A stretch of 64,000 bases of DNA from Lachnospiraceae bacterium UBA7054 (GCA_002492725.1 DLAF01000069.1:44909-108908); one strand, 5' to 3'; counted from the stretch's first letter, positions 31,044 to 40,367 are shown. The notes: generated by a model not told the origin, from the sequence alone. Program-made: numbers and translations.

Positions 31044-31069
31044 AATATTTTTTCCTTTCTGTTTATTTT

Positions 31070-31102
31070 ACGAAAAATAAGACCCGCCTCTACAGCGGGT
31101 CC
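31070..31102 (-). terminator. Terminator of the HPr gene
   Basis: Minus-strand GACCCGC/GCGGGTC stem followed by TTATTTTT. It lies between the HPr gene and leuA. Confidence 0.8.
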
Positions 31103-31113
31103 GTTTTGTGACG

Positions 31114-31377
31114 TTATTCTCCAAGACCGTTTTCAATTGCGCCAACCAGCGCCTTCAGGGCCTCTTCCTCATCTTCTCCATCACACACAAACTCAATCTC
31201 ATCGCCACACTTGACACACGCGCCCAAGACGCTTAGGACACTTTTGGCATTCGCTGTATTCTCACGAAATGAAAAAGTTATTAGAGATTTAAACTGCATC
31301 GCTTCTTTACATAGGATGCCAGCCGGTCTTAGGTGAAGGCCCGTTGGATTTTTGATGACTACCTTTTGACTTACCAT
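31114..31377 (-). CDS. HPr family phosphocarrier protein
   Basis: 87 aa, as usual. Carries phosphate in the phosphoenolpyruvate sugar transport system. NPTGLHLRPAG places the active His at residue 15 and TANAKSVLSVLG places the regulatory serine at residue 46, so control by HPr kinase is possible. It is not beside ptsI, and its late region (KCGDEIEFVCDGEDEEEAL) is somewhat unlike classical ptsH, so a Crh-like or second HPr role is possible. ATG at 31377 has GAGGACGGGG upstream. It has its own promoter and terminator. Confidence 0.88.
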   Translation of the reverse strand: MVSQKVVIKNPTGLHLRPAGILCKEAMQFKSLITFSFRENTANAKSVLSVLGACVKCGDEIEFVCDGEDEEEALKALVGAIENGLGE

Positions 31378-31408
31378 AACCCCGTCCTCTTTCTTACATG
31401 ATAGTATG

Positions 31409-31437
31409 AGTATACCATTTTCCCCAATATATCTCAA
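31409..31437 (-). promoter_or_regulatory. Promoter of the HPr gene
   Basis: Minus-strand TTGAGA, 17-base spacer, TATACT. It begins directly after the glmM stop codon. Confidence 0.7.
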
Positions 31438-31440
31438 GCC

Positions 31441-32790
31441 CTACAACATAATATTCTGTATTAACTCGGCAAGCTTTTTCGCTTCCGCCATAATCAGGTT
31501 CTGATCCTTGCCCTCGATCATCACACGCACAAGCGGTTCCGTCCCGGAAGGACGAATAAGCACGCGGCCCTCGCCGGCAAATTTCTTATCGAGCGCGGCA
31601 ATCGCCTCTGCGATCTCGGGATAATCCATGAAATTCTCTTTTTTGTGATTAGGCACCTTTGCCCCGACAAGCGCCTGGGGCATCACTTCCATGATGGAAG
31701 CCAGCTCCGATAAGGGTTTCCCCGTCTCCACGAGCACTTGTAAAAGATGCAGCGCGCTGAGCAGGCCGTCTCCCGTCGTATTCTCGTCGAGGAAGATCAC
31801 GTGGCCGGACTGTTCGCCGCCGAGGCTTGCCCCAATCTCGCGCATCCGCTCCAGCACATAGCGGTCTCCGACCTTAGTCTGCTCAATCTTGATGCCGTTT
31901 TCCTCGCCCATCAGGAAAAAGCCGAGATTGCTCATGACGGTGGCAACAATGGTGTCATGGTTCAACTTTCCCTGCGCCTTCATATGAGTGCCGACGATGG
32001 CCATGATCTGATCGCCGTTGACAATATGACCCAATTCATCCACTGCAAGCAGTCTGTCCGCATCCCCGTCAAAGGCAAGACCGAGCTGCGCCTTTTCATA
32101 AACGACTCTCGCCTGCAATTCCTCCATGTGCGTGGAACCACAGTTCGCGTTAATGTTCGTGCCGTCCGGATTGTTATGGATGGCAACGACCTCCGCTCCC
32201 AGCTCCTTCATGGTCTCTACGGATGTATAATAGGAAGCACCCTCCGCGCAGTCCAGCACGATCTTCATCCCGGTCAGATCAACGTTTACCGCCTTCATGG
32301 CATGGTTGATATATTCCTCCCTTGCGTCCGTGCGGTACTTGATCTTGCCGACGCTCGCCCCGGTAGGAAATTTGACACCGCGCATATCGCTCCGAATCAG
32401 CTCCTCAATCTCATCCTCCAGGGAATCAGGAAGCTTATAACCGTTGCCGTCAAAAAATTTAATCCCGTTAAATTCCACCGTATTGTGGGAAGCAGAGATC
32501 ACAACCCCCGCATCCACCTTATATTTTCTGGTCAGATAAGCCACCGCCGGGGTGGGCACTACGCCCACATAAACCGCATTTGCACCAACGGAACACACCC
32601 CCGCCATCAGGGCATTTGCCAGCATATCGCCCGAAATCCTCGTGTCACACCCCACCATAATCGTGGGTTTATGCGCGTTCTCCCGCGTGAGGACATAGGC
32701 CCCTGCCTGCCCCAGCTGCATCGCCAGAAGAGGAGAGAGCTCCTCATTTGCAATACCGCGCACGCCGTCCGTGCCAAATAGTCTTGCCAT
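31441..32790 (-). CDS. glmM: Phosphoglucosamine mutase
   Basis: 449 aa. Converts glucosamine 6-phosphate to glucosamine 1-phosphate for UDP-GlcNAc and wall synthesis. FGTDGVRGIAN opens the protein, VVISASHN holds the phosphorylated serine, DGDADRLLAVD binds the metal, and RPSGTEPLVRVM binds the sugar phosphate. AAAGGACAGG precedes the ATG. It is the third gene of the conserved cdaA-cdaR-glmM set; in other Firmicutes GlmM can bind and restrain CdaA. Confidence 0.97.
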   Translation of the reverse strand: MARLFGTDGVRGIANEELSPLLAMQLGQAGAYVLTRENAHKPTIMVGCDTRISGDMLANALMAGVCSVGANAVYVGVVPTPAVAYLTRKYKVDAGVVISASHNTVEFNGIKFFDGNGYKLPDSLEDEIEELIRSDMRGVKFPTGASVGKIKYRTDAREEYINHAMKAVNVDLTGMKIVLDCAEGASYYTSVETMKELGAEVVAIHNNPDGTNINANCGSTHMEELQARVVYEKAQLGLAFDGDADRLLAVDELGHIVNGDQIMAIVGTHMKAQGKLNHDTIVATVMSNLGFFLMGEENGIKIEQTKVGDRYVLERMREIGASLGGEQSGHVIFLDENTTGDGLLSALHLLQVLVETGKPLSELASIMEVMPQALVGAKVPNHKKENFMDYPEIAEAIAALDKKFAGEGRVLIRPSGTEPLVRVMIEGKDQNLIMAEAKKLAELIQNIML

Positions 32791-32812
32791 AGATTTCCTG
32801 TCCTTTCCGGAT

Positions 32813-34093
32813 TTATTCTTTTTCTATCAAATGCACACGCACTTCTGTACGATTGCCCTGCCTGACATTCTCCACTGACACGGTCGCGTCCACCGGCATC
32901 CAGTAACTGCCCTCCGACAATTCCGTAAGCTCCTCAGCTGCCATCCAGGCATTTAAATCGATCACCGCTGTCACATCCTCCGCTGTAATTGTGTCTACGA
33001 CAGTAGGCAGACCCGTGAACGTCACACTGCATTCGTTGGCCGGCTCGGTGATAACAGCCTCGTACTCATCGGGAAGTCCCTCGAAAAGAATCCTGCCGAC
33101 AGGAATCCGCACCGCGCGATTCTGCTCCGCCTCAACCCTTGCGACGGCATTGATCTTGCCTTCAAAGTTTTCCTCCGCAAGAATCACATTTGCAGGAAGA
33201 TAATCGTTGATATCTACCAGCGCCGTCACATCCTCCGTGGCATCCGTCACGTCAAGAATGCCTTCCGGCAGCTCAATCATGTCAAGTCTTGTCAGATACT
33301 TCGAGCGGGCAGCTACCGTGACGCTGGATCTGGTAAAGGAAACTTCGCCCGTAAAACCATAGCCTTCCGCCGGCCTGCCCGTAACCTTGCAGGTAATGGG
33401 CAGCTGCTTAAGTTCCAGGATATCAACGCTGACGCGCACTCTGGAAATGCTCTTTTCAATATTGTCGGATACGATTTCTTCCCCGTCCTCGTCGTAGAAA
33501 CGGATGCCGGAATCGGTAGAAATCGTGTTTGTAAAACCGGAAACATCCACCTCAGCCTGCGCCTTGGTCACGCGGGAAATCACGGACTGCGGTCCCGATA
33601 TGCGGATCAGGTTCTGCTCCGCAGTCACATCTCCCACCATGTAGCCCTCTCGCACTTCTCCTGTGGTAATGGATTTTAAGGGCAGGGAGCGGGTCTGCTT
33701 TTCCTCTATGCTCAGCTTCACGCTGTCAATATTGCCGCGTATACTATCCAGCTTGTCGTTGTATTTGTTGGTGGAGAATTTGATGGCTACCGTGTCCACA
33801 CTGGTCAGGTCGTTCACATCAGCCTCCGCCACGATATTGCTCTTATCTAAGGAATCAATGATGGAGCGAGGCGCCGATATCGTTACAACATCCACCGTAT
33901 CCGTGCCGTCAAGCACCTCGTACACCTGCCCTCTGTCCGTGATCAGATTGGCATTCTTGATTGTGACGGGAACATCATTGACGCGATAAGTAGCAATGGG
34001 GTCATTAATGTTCGTCACCACCAGCCAGAGCACGGCGGCGCAGAGGAAGGAGGCAATCTTTAAGCCCAAGTTTGCTGTCAGCTTATTTTTCAT
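32813..34093 (-). CDS. cdaR: CdaR, YbbR-domain regulator of diadenylate cyclase
   Basis: 426 aa with one N-terminal membrane helix (about 12-28) and an extracellular part of YbbR repeats; recurrent RVSVDILEL, VTVAARSKYL and VTFTGLPTVVDTI mark repeat boundaries. CdaR binds CdaA at the membrane and tunes c-di-AMP synthesis. I use the ATG at 34093 (MKNKLTANLGLKIAS), which overlaps the end of cdaA by 11 bases; the frame stays open into cdaA but that part is a shadow. Confidence 0.93.
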   Translation of the reverse strand: MKNKLTANLGLKIASFLCAAVLWLVVTNINDPIATYRVNDVPVTIKNANLITDRGQVYEVLDGTDTVDVVTISAPRSIIDSLDKSNIVAEADVNDLTSVDTVAIKFSTNKYNDKLDSIRGNIDSVKLSIEEKQTRSLPLKSITTGEVREGYMVGDVTAEQNLIRISGPQSVISRVTKAQAEVDVSGFTNTISTDSGIRFYDEDGEEIVSDNIEKSISRVRVSVDILELKQLPITCKVTGRPAEGYGFTGEVSFTRSSVTVAARSKYLTRLDMIELPEGILDVTDATEDVTALVDINDYLPANVILAEENFEGKINAVARVEAEQNRAVRIPVGRILFEGLPDEYEAVITEPANECSVTFTGLPTVVDTITAEDVTAVIDLNAWMAAEELTELSEGSYWMPVDATVSVENVRQGNRTEVRVHLIEKE

Positions 34094-34964
34094 ACCTGAT
34101 CCCTGCCTTTCCGGCGGCCTTGCCCTTAAAGAGCTTGCGCTTCTTTTCTTCCATCGGCTTATCCTGGATCTCCTGAAGCCGTTCGCGCAGTCTTGCCGCG
34201 TCAAGGTTTCTTTCCAGCTCTCCACCGTAAGCCACGCTGATCTTGCCCGTCTCCTCGGAAACGATCACCGTCAGGGAATCCGTCACTTCGGAAATGCCGA
34301 CGCCTGCCCTGTGCCTGGTGCCAAGATCTTTGCTCAGCGCCATATTGTCAGACAAAGGCAGATAGCAGGTGGCGGATACAATACGGTTGCCGCGCACGAT
34401 CACCGCTCCGTCATGCAGAGGCGTATTATGCTCAAAAATATTGATGAGAAGCTGGCTGGAAATGATACCGTCCACATCAATACCGGTTCTTTCGTATTCT
34501 TTGAGGGACTGTTCGTGCTCAATAACAATGAGCGCCCCTGTTTTAACCTTTCCCATCTCAAAAGATGCCTTCACGATCTCTCCGATGGTACGGTCAGAAA
34601 AACGACCGTCTTCCCGCTTGTTGGCATCTAAAAAAGATGCCAAAAAATTCTTTCGCCCAAGCTCCTCCAAGGCGGAACGCAGCTCAGGCTGCAGCACTAC
34701 CACAAAAGCAGTCGCCGCAATGCTGAATAAATTGGGCACGATCCAGAGAATCGTATTCATCTTACAAAAAGCCGCGATGATGATAAAGATCAGAATCACG
34801 ATCACGCCCTTTAAAAGTGCCCAGGCCCTCGTATTCTTAATCCAGACCAGAATGTGATAAGCCACGAAAGTCAAAATGGCAATCTCGGCAATATCGTTCC
34901 AGTGGATCGTGGGCATATGCAGTCTTGCGAGATAGACGCCGATCCAATTATTCAGTTGTTCCAT
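34083..34964 (-). CDS. cdaA: Diadenylate cyclase CdaA
   Basis: 293 aa, with three membrane helices in the first 95 residues and a DisA_N cyclase domain. Makes c-di-AMP from two ATP. Catalytic motifs: LHDGAVIVRG (DGA) and GTRHRAGVG (RHR). The basic tail (KKRKLFKGKAAGKAG) is longer than in most relatives. It starts six bases after the stop of the upstream membrane protein gene. c-di-AMP controls potassium and osmotic balance in Firmicutes. Confidence 0.96.
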   Translation of the reverse strand: MEQLNNWIGVYLARLHMPTIHWNDIAEIAILTFVAYHILVWIKNTRAWALLKGVIVILIFIIIAAFCKMNTILWIVPNLFSIAATAFVVVLQPELRSALEELGRKNFLASFLDANKREDGRFSDRTIGEIVKASFEMGKVKTGALIVIEHEQSLKEYERTGIDVDGIISSQLLINIFEHNTPLHDGAVIVRGNRIVSATCYLPLSDNMALSKDLGTRHRAGVGISEVTDSLTVIVSEETGKISVAYGGELERNLDAARLRERLQEIQDKPMEEKKRKLFKGKAAGKAGIRYEK

Positions 34965-34970
34965 CTCTCA

Positions 34971-35903
34971 TCACCGCCTCTTGGAATTGATCTGCTTCAC
35001 TTTCTTTTCGGGTCTGGCCACCGTAACCTTAGGCACAGCCTTCACATAATAATAGTATTCATCATCCTCAAATTGAACCTTTTCCGTTCGACTGTAATCC
35101 ACATAAAAGACAAAAAACTGCAGCACCAGCACGATCGCAAAGGATATTACCGTACCCAAAAGCACGCTTACCAGAGATTGATTTGTATCAAAGATCAAAT
35201 CGCCCACCAGAAGCACCATGATATTGACCACCGAACCCGCGATCATGGCGATCGTCCACGCATAATCCATACTTAAGCGCCGCAGCAGCCAGACTACGAT
35301 CACAGTGGTGGCAAAAGCCGCTATGATCACCACCATCTCCTTATTCTTCAGCAGTCCGTCAATGATAAACTTAAACTTGGCCGAAGTCTCCTCATCCGCC
35401 ATGGACGCAAGCACCGTCTCGTTCTGCGTCACATAGTGGAGCAGATAGTAAACAATCACGCCGCAGGACACGGAAATCGCGGACGCAGGTCCTCCGATCA
35501 GTCCCATGGAAATGGGAATCACGTAGGGAATCCTCATGAGAAAGCAAATCGGTAAAAGCACCACTACCAACGTATCCTTTGGGGAAAAACGCAGATACAG
35601 CAAAAAGAGCAGGAGAAAGCCGGCACCAACTACCGCCGCACACTCCATGCTGAACGTATAGAGGTGCAGAATTGCAAAAACAGCGCCCACCAGCACGATG
35701 AAATTCATCGGCATAAACGAGCACATAAGCGCCACGATCAACACGAGGGGCAGTCTGTTCAGACTCTCCATGTATCCCAGCCTTGAATTGATCAAGCAAA
35801 GGGTAAGAAGCGCCAACATGAATTTTAAGACGGGCGTGATATACACCTCGTATTTGCCATATATAGTTAATATCATCTGTTTTATAACCAGTAAAGTCGT
35901 CAT
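34971..35903 (-). CDS. Multi-pass membrane protein of unknown function upstream of cdaA
   Basis: 310 aa with about eight hydrophobic helices in the first 265 residues and a basic, Tyr-rich cytoplasmic tail (EDDEYYYYVKAVPKV, then KKVKQINSKRR). I do not recognise the family; there is no Walker motif. AAAGGATCAGAG precedes the ATG. It is six bases upstream of cdaA and follows another small membrane protein, so it is likely translated with the c-di-AMP genes. It may be an osmotic or wall sensor, but this is inferred from context only. Confidence 0.75.
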   Translation of the reverse strand: MTTLLVIKQMILTIYGKYEVYITPVLKFMLALLTLCLINSRLGYMESLNRLPLVLIVALMCSFMPMNFIVLVGAVFAILHLYTFSMECAAVVGAGFLLLFLLYLRFSPKDTLVVVLLPICFLMRIPYVIPISMGLIGGPASAISVSCGVIVYYLLHYVTQNETVLASMADEETSAKFKFIIDGLLKNKEMVVIIAAFATTVIVVWLLRRLSMDYAWTIAMIAGSVVNIMVLLVGDLIFDTNQSLVSVLLGTVISFAIVLVLQFFVFYVDYSRTEKVQFEDDEYYYYVKAVPKVTVARPEKKVKQINSKRR

Positions 35904-35920
35904 TTAACTCTGATCCTTTG

Positions 35921-36316
35921 TCAGTTGTTTTTGTCCCTGTACAGCATAGACAGCTTGTGCAGATTCATATAGTAAGTCCGCAGACTTCTTTTGGCCCTGC
36001 TGTATCTGACTGTGTAGACCGCATAAGCAATCACGGCATAAATTCCCACAGTGGCGAGATACCGGAACAAAATGTTCTTCGCAAATTGCAGAAGATCCAT
36101 CTTATAAATTTCCGTCATAAAAATTTCAAAATCATAAAAAATGTACATAGCAAAAACCACTACAAATGCGATGGTTGCACTTATAATGGATTTCAGCACC
36201 TGCCAACCTATATAATCGTTCCGAAAATAGCTTCCTATTTCCAGATTTTTCCTGCCTTCGTTTGCCTCATAGGAAGCCATTTTGGTCATCAGAACGACTC
36301 TCTCTTCATTTAGCAT
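35921..36316 (-). CDS. Small membrane protein of unknown function
   Basis: 131 aa with two hydrophobic helices (about 44-66 and 83-105). The N terminus is cytoplasmic-looking (MTKMASYEANEGRKNLEIG), the C terminus is basic and Tyr/Arg-rich. ATG at 36316 has GGAG six bases upstream; the earlier start lies before this site. Belongs to the same transcript as the 310-aa membrane protein and cdaA. No family recognised. Confidence 0.72.
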   Translation of the reverse strand: MLNEERVVLMTKMASYEANEGRKNLEIGSYFRNDYIGWQVLKSIISATIAFVVVFAMYIFYDFEIFMTEIYKMDLLQFAKNILFRYLATVGIYAVIAYAVYTVRYSRAKRSLRTYYMNLHKLSMLYRDKNN

Positions 36317-36354
36317 AATAACTCCAATCAATCACAAAACAGGGATGCCGAATA

Positions 36355-36762
36355 TCAGTTCAAAAACCGCATCTTCGGATTATCTTTCACATCCTTTTTC
36401 GGTGCGGGTTTGGGCGGTTCGGGTTTTTTGATGCTGGCACCCAGCTCGTTTGCCATACTGTTCTTACACTTATTGCAGAAACGCCCCGTCAAAATGGTCG
36501 CACCGCAGTTCTCACAGGTAAGCGTGATACCGGAATCCGCAGCAAGCTCCAGTCTTTCCTCCCTGAGCCATTGGTGGATCTGGTTTGTGGAAACATCACA
36601 GGCCTCCGCCACCTGAGGAATCGAAGCATGGCCGTTATCCTGAATGTACTTTTTCACTTCCTGAAACTTTTCCTCAAGCTTTTCCCTGCATGCCGGGCAG
36701 ATCGGCGGTCCCGAGACATAGTTAAAAAGGCTATTACATTTCCTACAATTTCTTACATTCAT
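36355..36762 (-). CDS. yvyF: YvyF/TIGR03826-like flagellar operon protein
   Basis: 135 aa with an N-terminal zinc ribbon (CRKCNSLFNYVSGPPICPAC), a winged-helix-like middle (PQVAEACDVSTNQIHQWLREERLEL), a second CENC..CNKC ribbon and a Pro/Lys tail. This is the layout of YvyF of B. subtilis, a flagellar transcription-linked protein encoded next to comFC and flgM. AAGGAGG precedes the ATG. Here flgM, flgN and flgK do not follow. Confidence 0.87.
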   Translation of the reverse strand: MNVRNCRKCNSLFNYVSGPPICPACREKLEEKFQEVKKYIQDNGHASIPQVAEACDVSTNQIHQWLREERLELAADSGITLTCENCGATILTGRFCNKCKNSMANELGASIKKPEPPKPAPKKDVKDNPKMRFLN

Positions 36763-36789
36763 AGCTTATATCCTCCTTAGGCTGATTCC

Positions 36790-37527
36790 TCATGCACTCC
36801 TTCCGATGGCAAGGGTCATGAAATAAATGCGTTCTGCACCCGCTTTTTTCAGCTCACGACTCATGGCGTCAATGGTGCTGCCCGTCGTATAGATATCGTC
36901 GATAATTATGACTGTACTTAATTTTACATCATTTCGCCGAATTTTAAAAGCCCTTTTCAGATTATTTTGTCTCTCCTGCGCAGATAAATCTTTCATAGGG
37001 GCTGTTTTTTCCACACGGGCGATCCAATCCGCCAATACAGGGATCCCTGTCAGAGCAGAAAGTTCCTTCGCAAGCACCTGCGCCTGATTGTAACCTCTGC
37101 GGCGCAGCCTGCTTTCGTGGAGCGGAACGGGCACAAAGGCCTGTGCCTCGCATTCCCTGATAAAGCCGCCCAGCCGCTGTACCATACAGGCGGCATAATA
37201 AGCGGCGTACTCCTGTCTTCCCGCATACTTAAAACGGGCAATGGAAGTGGAAATGCTCTTATAGTCAAAAAGAGCGCGCCCTCTGTCATAAAGATGGACG
37301 TTGGCAGAACAGTCCTTACAATATTCCTTTTCCTCACGATTCAAATGCTTGCCGCACTTCATGCAAAAGGGCGGTTTGGTGTAAGCAGGTATCTGAGCGC
37401 ACTCTTTGCAAATCAGCGCATTCCAGGGCTTTACGGGTTCGTCACAGACAGGGCAGCGGCGTGGATAAAAAAGATTGAGAACGGTTTTGGCCGCCCCACG
37501 AGCAGATTGAGACAGATTTGTTTTCAT
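36790..37527 (-). CDS. comFC: ComF family phosphoribosyltransferase-like protein
   Basis: 245 aa. N-terminal zinc ribbon with CPVCDEPV, CKEC, CMKCG and CKDC, then a phosphoribosyltransferase domain with FVPVPLHESRLRRRGYNQAQ and the PRPP-like loop VIIIDDIYTTGST. ComFC is needed for DNA uptake in naturally competent bacteria, but it is kept in many non-competent ones. AAAGGAA lies before the ATG. Upstream of yvyF, 28 bases between. Confidence 0.92.
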   Translation of the reverse strand: MKTNLSQSARGAAKTVLNLFYPRRCPVCDEPVKPWNALICKECAQIPAYTKPPFCMKCGKHLNREEKEYCKDCSANVHLYDRGRALFDYKSISTSIARFKYAGRQEYAAYYAACMVQRLGGFIRECEAQAFVPVPLHESRLRRRGYNQAQVLAKELSALTGIPVLADWIARVEKTAPMKDLSAQERQNNLKRAFKIRRNDVKLSTVIIIDDIYTTGSTIDAMSRELKKAGAERIYFMTLAIGRSA

Positions 37528-37586
37528 AGACAGTTCCTTTCAGATGTGTTTATGCGTCCCCCGGCGAAGCAGGCAGCGGCGATCGG

Positions 37587-39911
37587 TCATTCCACTTCCG
37601 ACTGGATCGCGCGGATTTGATCTGCAAAGCCCGTGTACCGGCGGTTCTCGCTGTTATTTGCCACCATGGCTAAAAGCGTTGCGCGGCTCCCCAGAATCGT
37701 AACGCAGGATCTGGCGCGGGTCACTCCCGTATAGAGAAGATTCCTGTTAAAAAGCATATGCGGGCCTGACAAAAGCGGCATGATAACAGCCGGATACTCG
37801 CTTCCCTGCGATTTGTGAATAGTGACGGCATAGGCAAGCTCCAGTTCCTCCAGGCCCGCGTAGGGGTAGGTCACACGCCTGTGCTCGTCAAATTCCACCA
37901 CCACTTCACGGGCATACTCGTCGATGGAGCGGACAATGCCGATATCGCCGTTAAAGATGCCCATACCGCTGTCAATGGGAATGTTATAGCGGCTGACCAC
38001 CTCCCATACAAGCTGGTAATTATTTTTGATCTGCATCACCTTGTCACCCTCGCGAAACAGGGTGTCTCCCGCCTGACATTCCTTTTTCGACGGATCGGGC
38101 GGATTCAGATAGCGCTGCAGAATGCCGTTCAATGTCTCCACACCCAGCTTTCCTTTACGCATGGGAGTGAGCACCTGAATGTCAAAAGGCGTCGCGTCCA
38201 CATAGCGCGGCAGCTTCTCCAGGATGAGCTGGATCATATGCTTATAAATAACATCACTGTCATTTCTTTCCAAAAAGAAAAAATCCCGGCTCTTATTGTC
38301 CAGCACAAGCTCCTCCCCCGCATAAATGCGGTGGGCGTTCAACACAATATCGCTTTCCTGTGCCTGCCTGAATATCTTTTTTAAGACCACGGTCTCAAAT
38401 GCGCCGCTCTCAATCAAATCGTGCAGAACCTGTCCCGGTCCCACGGAGGGGAGCTGGTTCACATCGCCCACCAGGATCAGTCGCGTACCTACGGAAATCG
38501 CCTTTAAAAGAGATTGGAAAAGAAAAATATCTACCATGGACATCTCGTCCACGATGATGACGTCCGCCTCTAACGGATTCTCTTCGTTGCGCTCAAAGCG
38601 GGCTGCCTTCCCTTCCATGGCAGCAGCTCCCGAAAGTTCCAACAATCTGTGTACGGTACGGGACTCGTAACCCGTCGCCTCCGTCATACGCTTCGCCGCC
38701 CTGCCTGTGGGAGCGGCAAGCAGGATGTCCATGCCCTGCGAAAGAAAATAACGAATGATCGCGTTGATGGTGGTCGTCTTACCTGTTCCGGGACCGCCCG
38801 AAAGGATAAATACGCCGTTTCTGATGCTTTCCAGCACGGAGCGCCTCTGCAGCTCGTCCAGCGCAATCCCTAAATCTTCCTCCAAAAGCGCAATCTTTTT
38901 CAGAAGGGCTTCCTCCTCGGCAGGAAGAAGCTCTTCCCGCACATTTAAGTCGTGAAGCATTCTCGCGCAGGCAAGCTCCGCATAATAGAAAGATGAGGCG
39001 TAAACTCTGCGTTCGGGCACGGCGTCTGCCCGAACCGAAACGTCTGCGGCAGACGCCAAAGTCCGGGCCGAAACATCTGTGGCAGACGCAGGGACAGCTG
39101 TCCGGACAGGGGCGGTTTTGATGACAAGTTTTTTGTCCATAGCCAGATTTCCCAGCTGCGGCTCCATCATCGTCGGCTCAACCCCGAGAAGCTCACCCGC
39201 GCGGGCAAGCAGTTTTTCCGCAGGCAGATAACAATGCCCCTCAGCACCCGCCTGCTGCAAGGTATAGAGCAGGCCGCTCCTGATCCGATAATCCGAGTCG
39301 GTATGAATGCCGATCTTCGCTGCAATCTCGTCCGCAATGCGAAAACCGATGCCTGAGATATCCTCAGCCAAACGGTAAGGATTTTCCCGCATAACACCAT
39401 AAAGTCCCATGCCATAGGTCTCGTAAATGCGCAGCGCAAGAGTGTTGCCGATGCCATAACCCTGTAAAAAAGTCAGGGCATCCCTGGCGTCGCGTTTCTC
39501 GCAGAGAGAAGCCGCAATCTCTCTGGCCTTTTTCAGGCTGATGCCCTTTACCTCCGCCAGGCGTTCCGGCTCCTCCTCGATCACGCGGTAGGTATCCCCG
39601 CCAAAGGCCTTAACGATCCGTCTGGCAAGCGCAGGACCAACCCCCTTGACCGCGCCGGAGGAAAGATAGCGTTCCACACTTTCCTCATCGCTCGGCGGCA
39701 GAATGGTATAATGTTCTATTTTAAACTGTTTTCCGTAAACCTGGTGCGTGGTGTACTCACCTGTGGCCTCAATAGTCTCACCCTGATCCATCGTATGGAA
39801 AAAGCCCACGCAAGTGAGGGATTCCTCCTGCGTGAGTAGATTTAAGACTGTGTAGCCGTTTTCATTGTTACGGAAAATGATGTGCTCGATATAGCCTTTA
39901 ATCGTGTCCAT
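37587..39911 (-). CDS. recD2: RecD2-type ATP-dependent DNA helicase with an inserted repeat
   Basis: 774 aa SF1B 5'-to-3' helicase without RecBC partners. The N-terminal OB and helix-hairpin-helix part includes VKGVGPALARRIVKAFGG; Walker A is GGPGTGKTTT near residue 374; VIIVDEMSMVD is Walker B; AVTIHKSQGSEYPAVIMP is motif V/VI. Residues about 263-302 hold an unusual Ala/Ser/Asp insertion with an 11-residue tandem repeat (TDVSARTLASA and ADVSVRADAVP), encoded by palindrome-rich DNA. Involved in replication and mismatch or break repair in related species. Confidence 0.95.
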   Translation of the reverse strand: MDTIKGYIEHIIFRNNENGYTVLNLLTQEESLTCVGFFHTMDQGETIEATGEYTTHQVYGKQFKIEHYTILPPSDEESVERYLSSGAVKGVGPALARRIVKAFGGDTYRVIEEEPERLAEVKGISLKKAREIAASLCEKRDARDALTFLQGYGIGNTLALRIYETYGMGLYGVMRENPYRLAEDISGIGFRIADEIAAKIGIHTDSDYRIRSGLLYTLQQAGAEGHCYLPAEKLLARAGELLGVEPTMMEPQLGNLAMDKKLVIKTAPVRTAVPASATDVSARTLASAADVSVRADAVPERRVYASSFYYAELACARMLHDLNVREELLPAEEEALLKKIALLEEDLGIALDELQRRSVLESIRNGVFILSGGPGTGKTTTINAIIRYFLSQGMDILLAAPTGRAAKRMTEATGYESRTVHRLLELSGAAAMEGKAARFERNEENPLEADVIIVDEMSMVDIFLFQSLLKAISVGTRLILVGDVNQLPSVGPGQVLHDLIESGAFETVVLKKIFRQAQESDIVLNAHRIYAGEELVLDNKSRDFFFLERNDSDVIYKHMIQLILEKLPRYVDATPFDIQVLTPMRKGKLGVETLNGILQRYLNPPDPSKKECQAGDTLFREGDKVMQIKNNYQLVWEVVSRYNIPIDSGMGIFNGDIGIVRSIDEYAREVVVEFDEHRRVTYPYAGLEELELAYAVTIHKSQGSEYPAVIMPLLSGPHMLFNRNLLYTGVTRARSCVTILGSRATLLAMVANNSENRRYTGFADQIRAIQSEVE
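39021..39103. repeat. Palindrome-rich tandem repeat inside recD2
   Basis: GGCGTCTGCC (39021-39030) and GGCAGACGCC (39048-39057) form a perfect ten-base inverted repeat. A 24-base direct repeat with four mismatches occurs at 39034-39057 and 39067-39090, giving a 33-base period. GGACAGCTGTCC (39092-39103) is a further perfect palindrome. The insertion keeps the reading frame. Confidence 0.75.
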
Positions 39912-40007
39912 AGAACCTCTGAATTTCAGAACTATTTGTATGTCAGAATATAGAAATTGTCATAATGGTATCGGCCGGCTTCGCAAATAGCAAAGTCGGC
40001 CAACAAC

Positions 40008-40367
40008 TTACAATCCGTAATTAATCTTTGCCTGCTCGTAGAGCATCTGCGCCAGGGAATTAGATCCCTGTGTCGCAGTCTGCTCAGAAATCGACTGAAT
40101 CACGGAATCCTTGAAATAATCAACCATCTGAGAAGCATATCCATCCTCTTCGTCACTGAAAAGATCGACGGTTTTTTGCATCTCCTTATACACCTGCTCC
40201 CAGAGATAGGCTTCAAACTGCTTGCATGCGTCAAAGAGGGCATCGTCCTCCTTGTTCTTGGCCGCGCGATCGGTATTCTCCAGCTTTTTCTGAAGATTAT
40301 CTGCCATAACACGGTTTGTGTCGGTCATATAGTCGGTGTAGGCTGCTAAATTGGTTAAGTCGTTCAT
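40008..40367 (-). CDS. Flagellar rod-binding (FlgJ N-terminal-like) protein
   Basis: 119 aa. The segment ACKQFEAYLWEQVYKEMQKTV and the C-terminal SNSLAQMLYEQAKINYGL match the rod-binding domain of FlgJ; there is no muramidase domain, as is common in Firmicutes. It chaperones rod assembly through the wall. ATG at 40367 has GAGGAG upstream. The frame stays open further upstream into a repeat, but that part is unlikely to be translated. Confidence 0.83.
   Translation of the reverse strand: MNDLTNLAAYTDYMTDTNRVMADNLQKKLENTDRAAKNKEDDALFDACKQFEAYLWEQVYKEMQKTVDLFSDEEDGYASQMVDYFKDSVIQSISEQTATQGSNSLAQMLYEQAKINYGL

Noticed and set aside
31044..31110. T-box or leucine leader attenuator before leuA
   Set aside because: The only hairpin is the terminator of the HPr gene, and there is no T-box sequence or Leu-rich leader frame.
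31747..32781. Open frame of 344 aa antisense to glmM
   Set aside because: Shadow of a clear gene with no domain or ribosome binding site.
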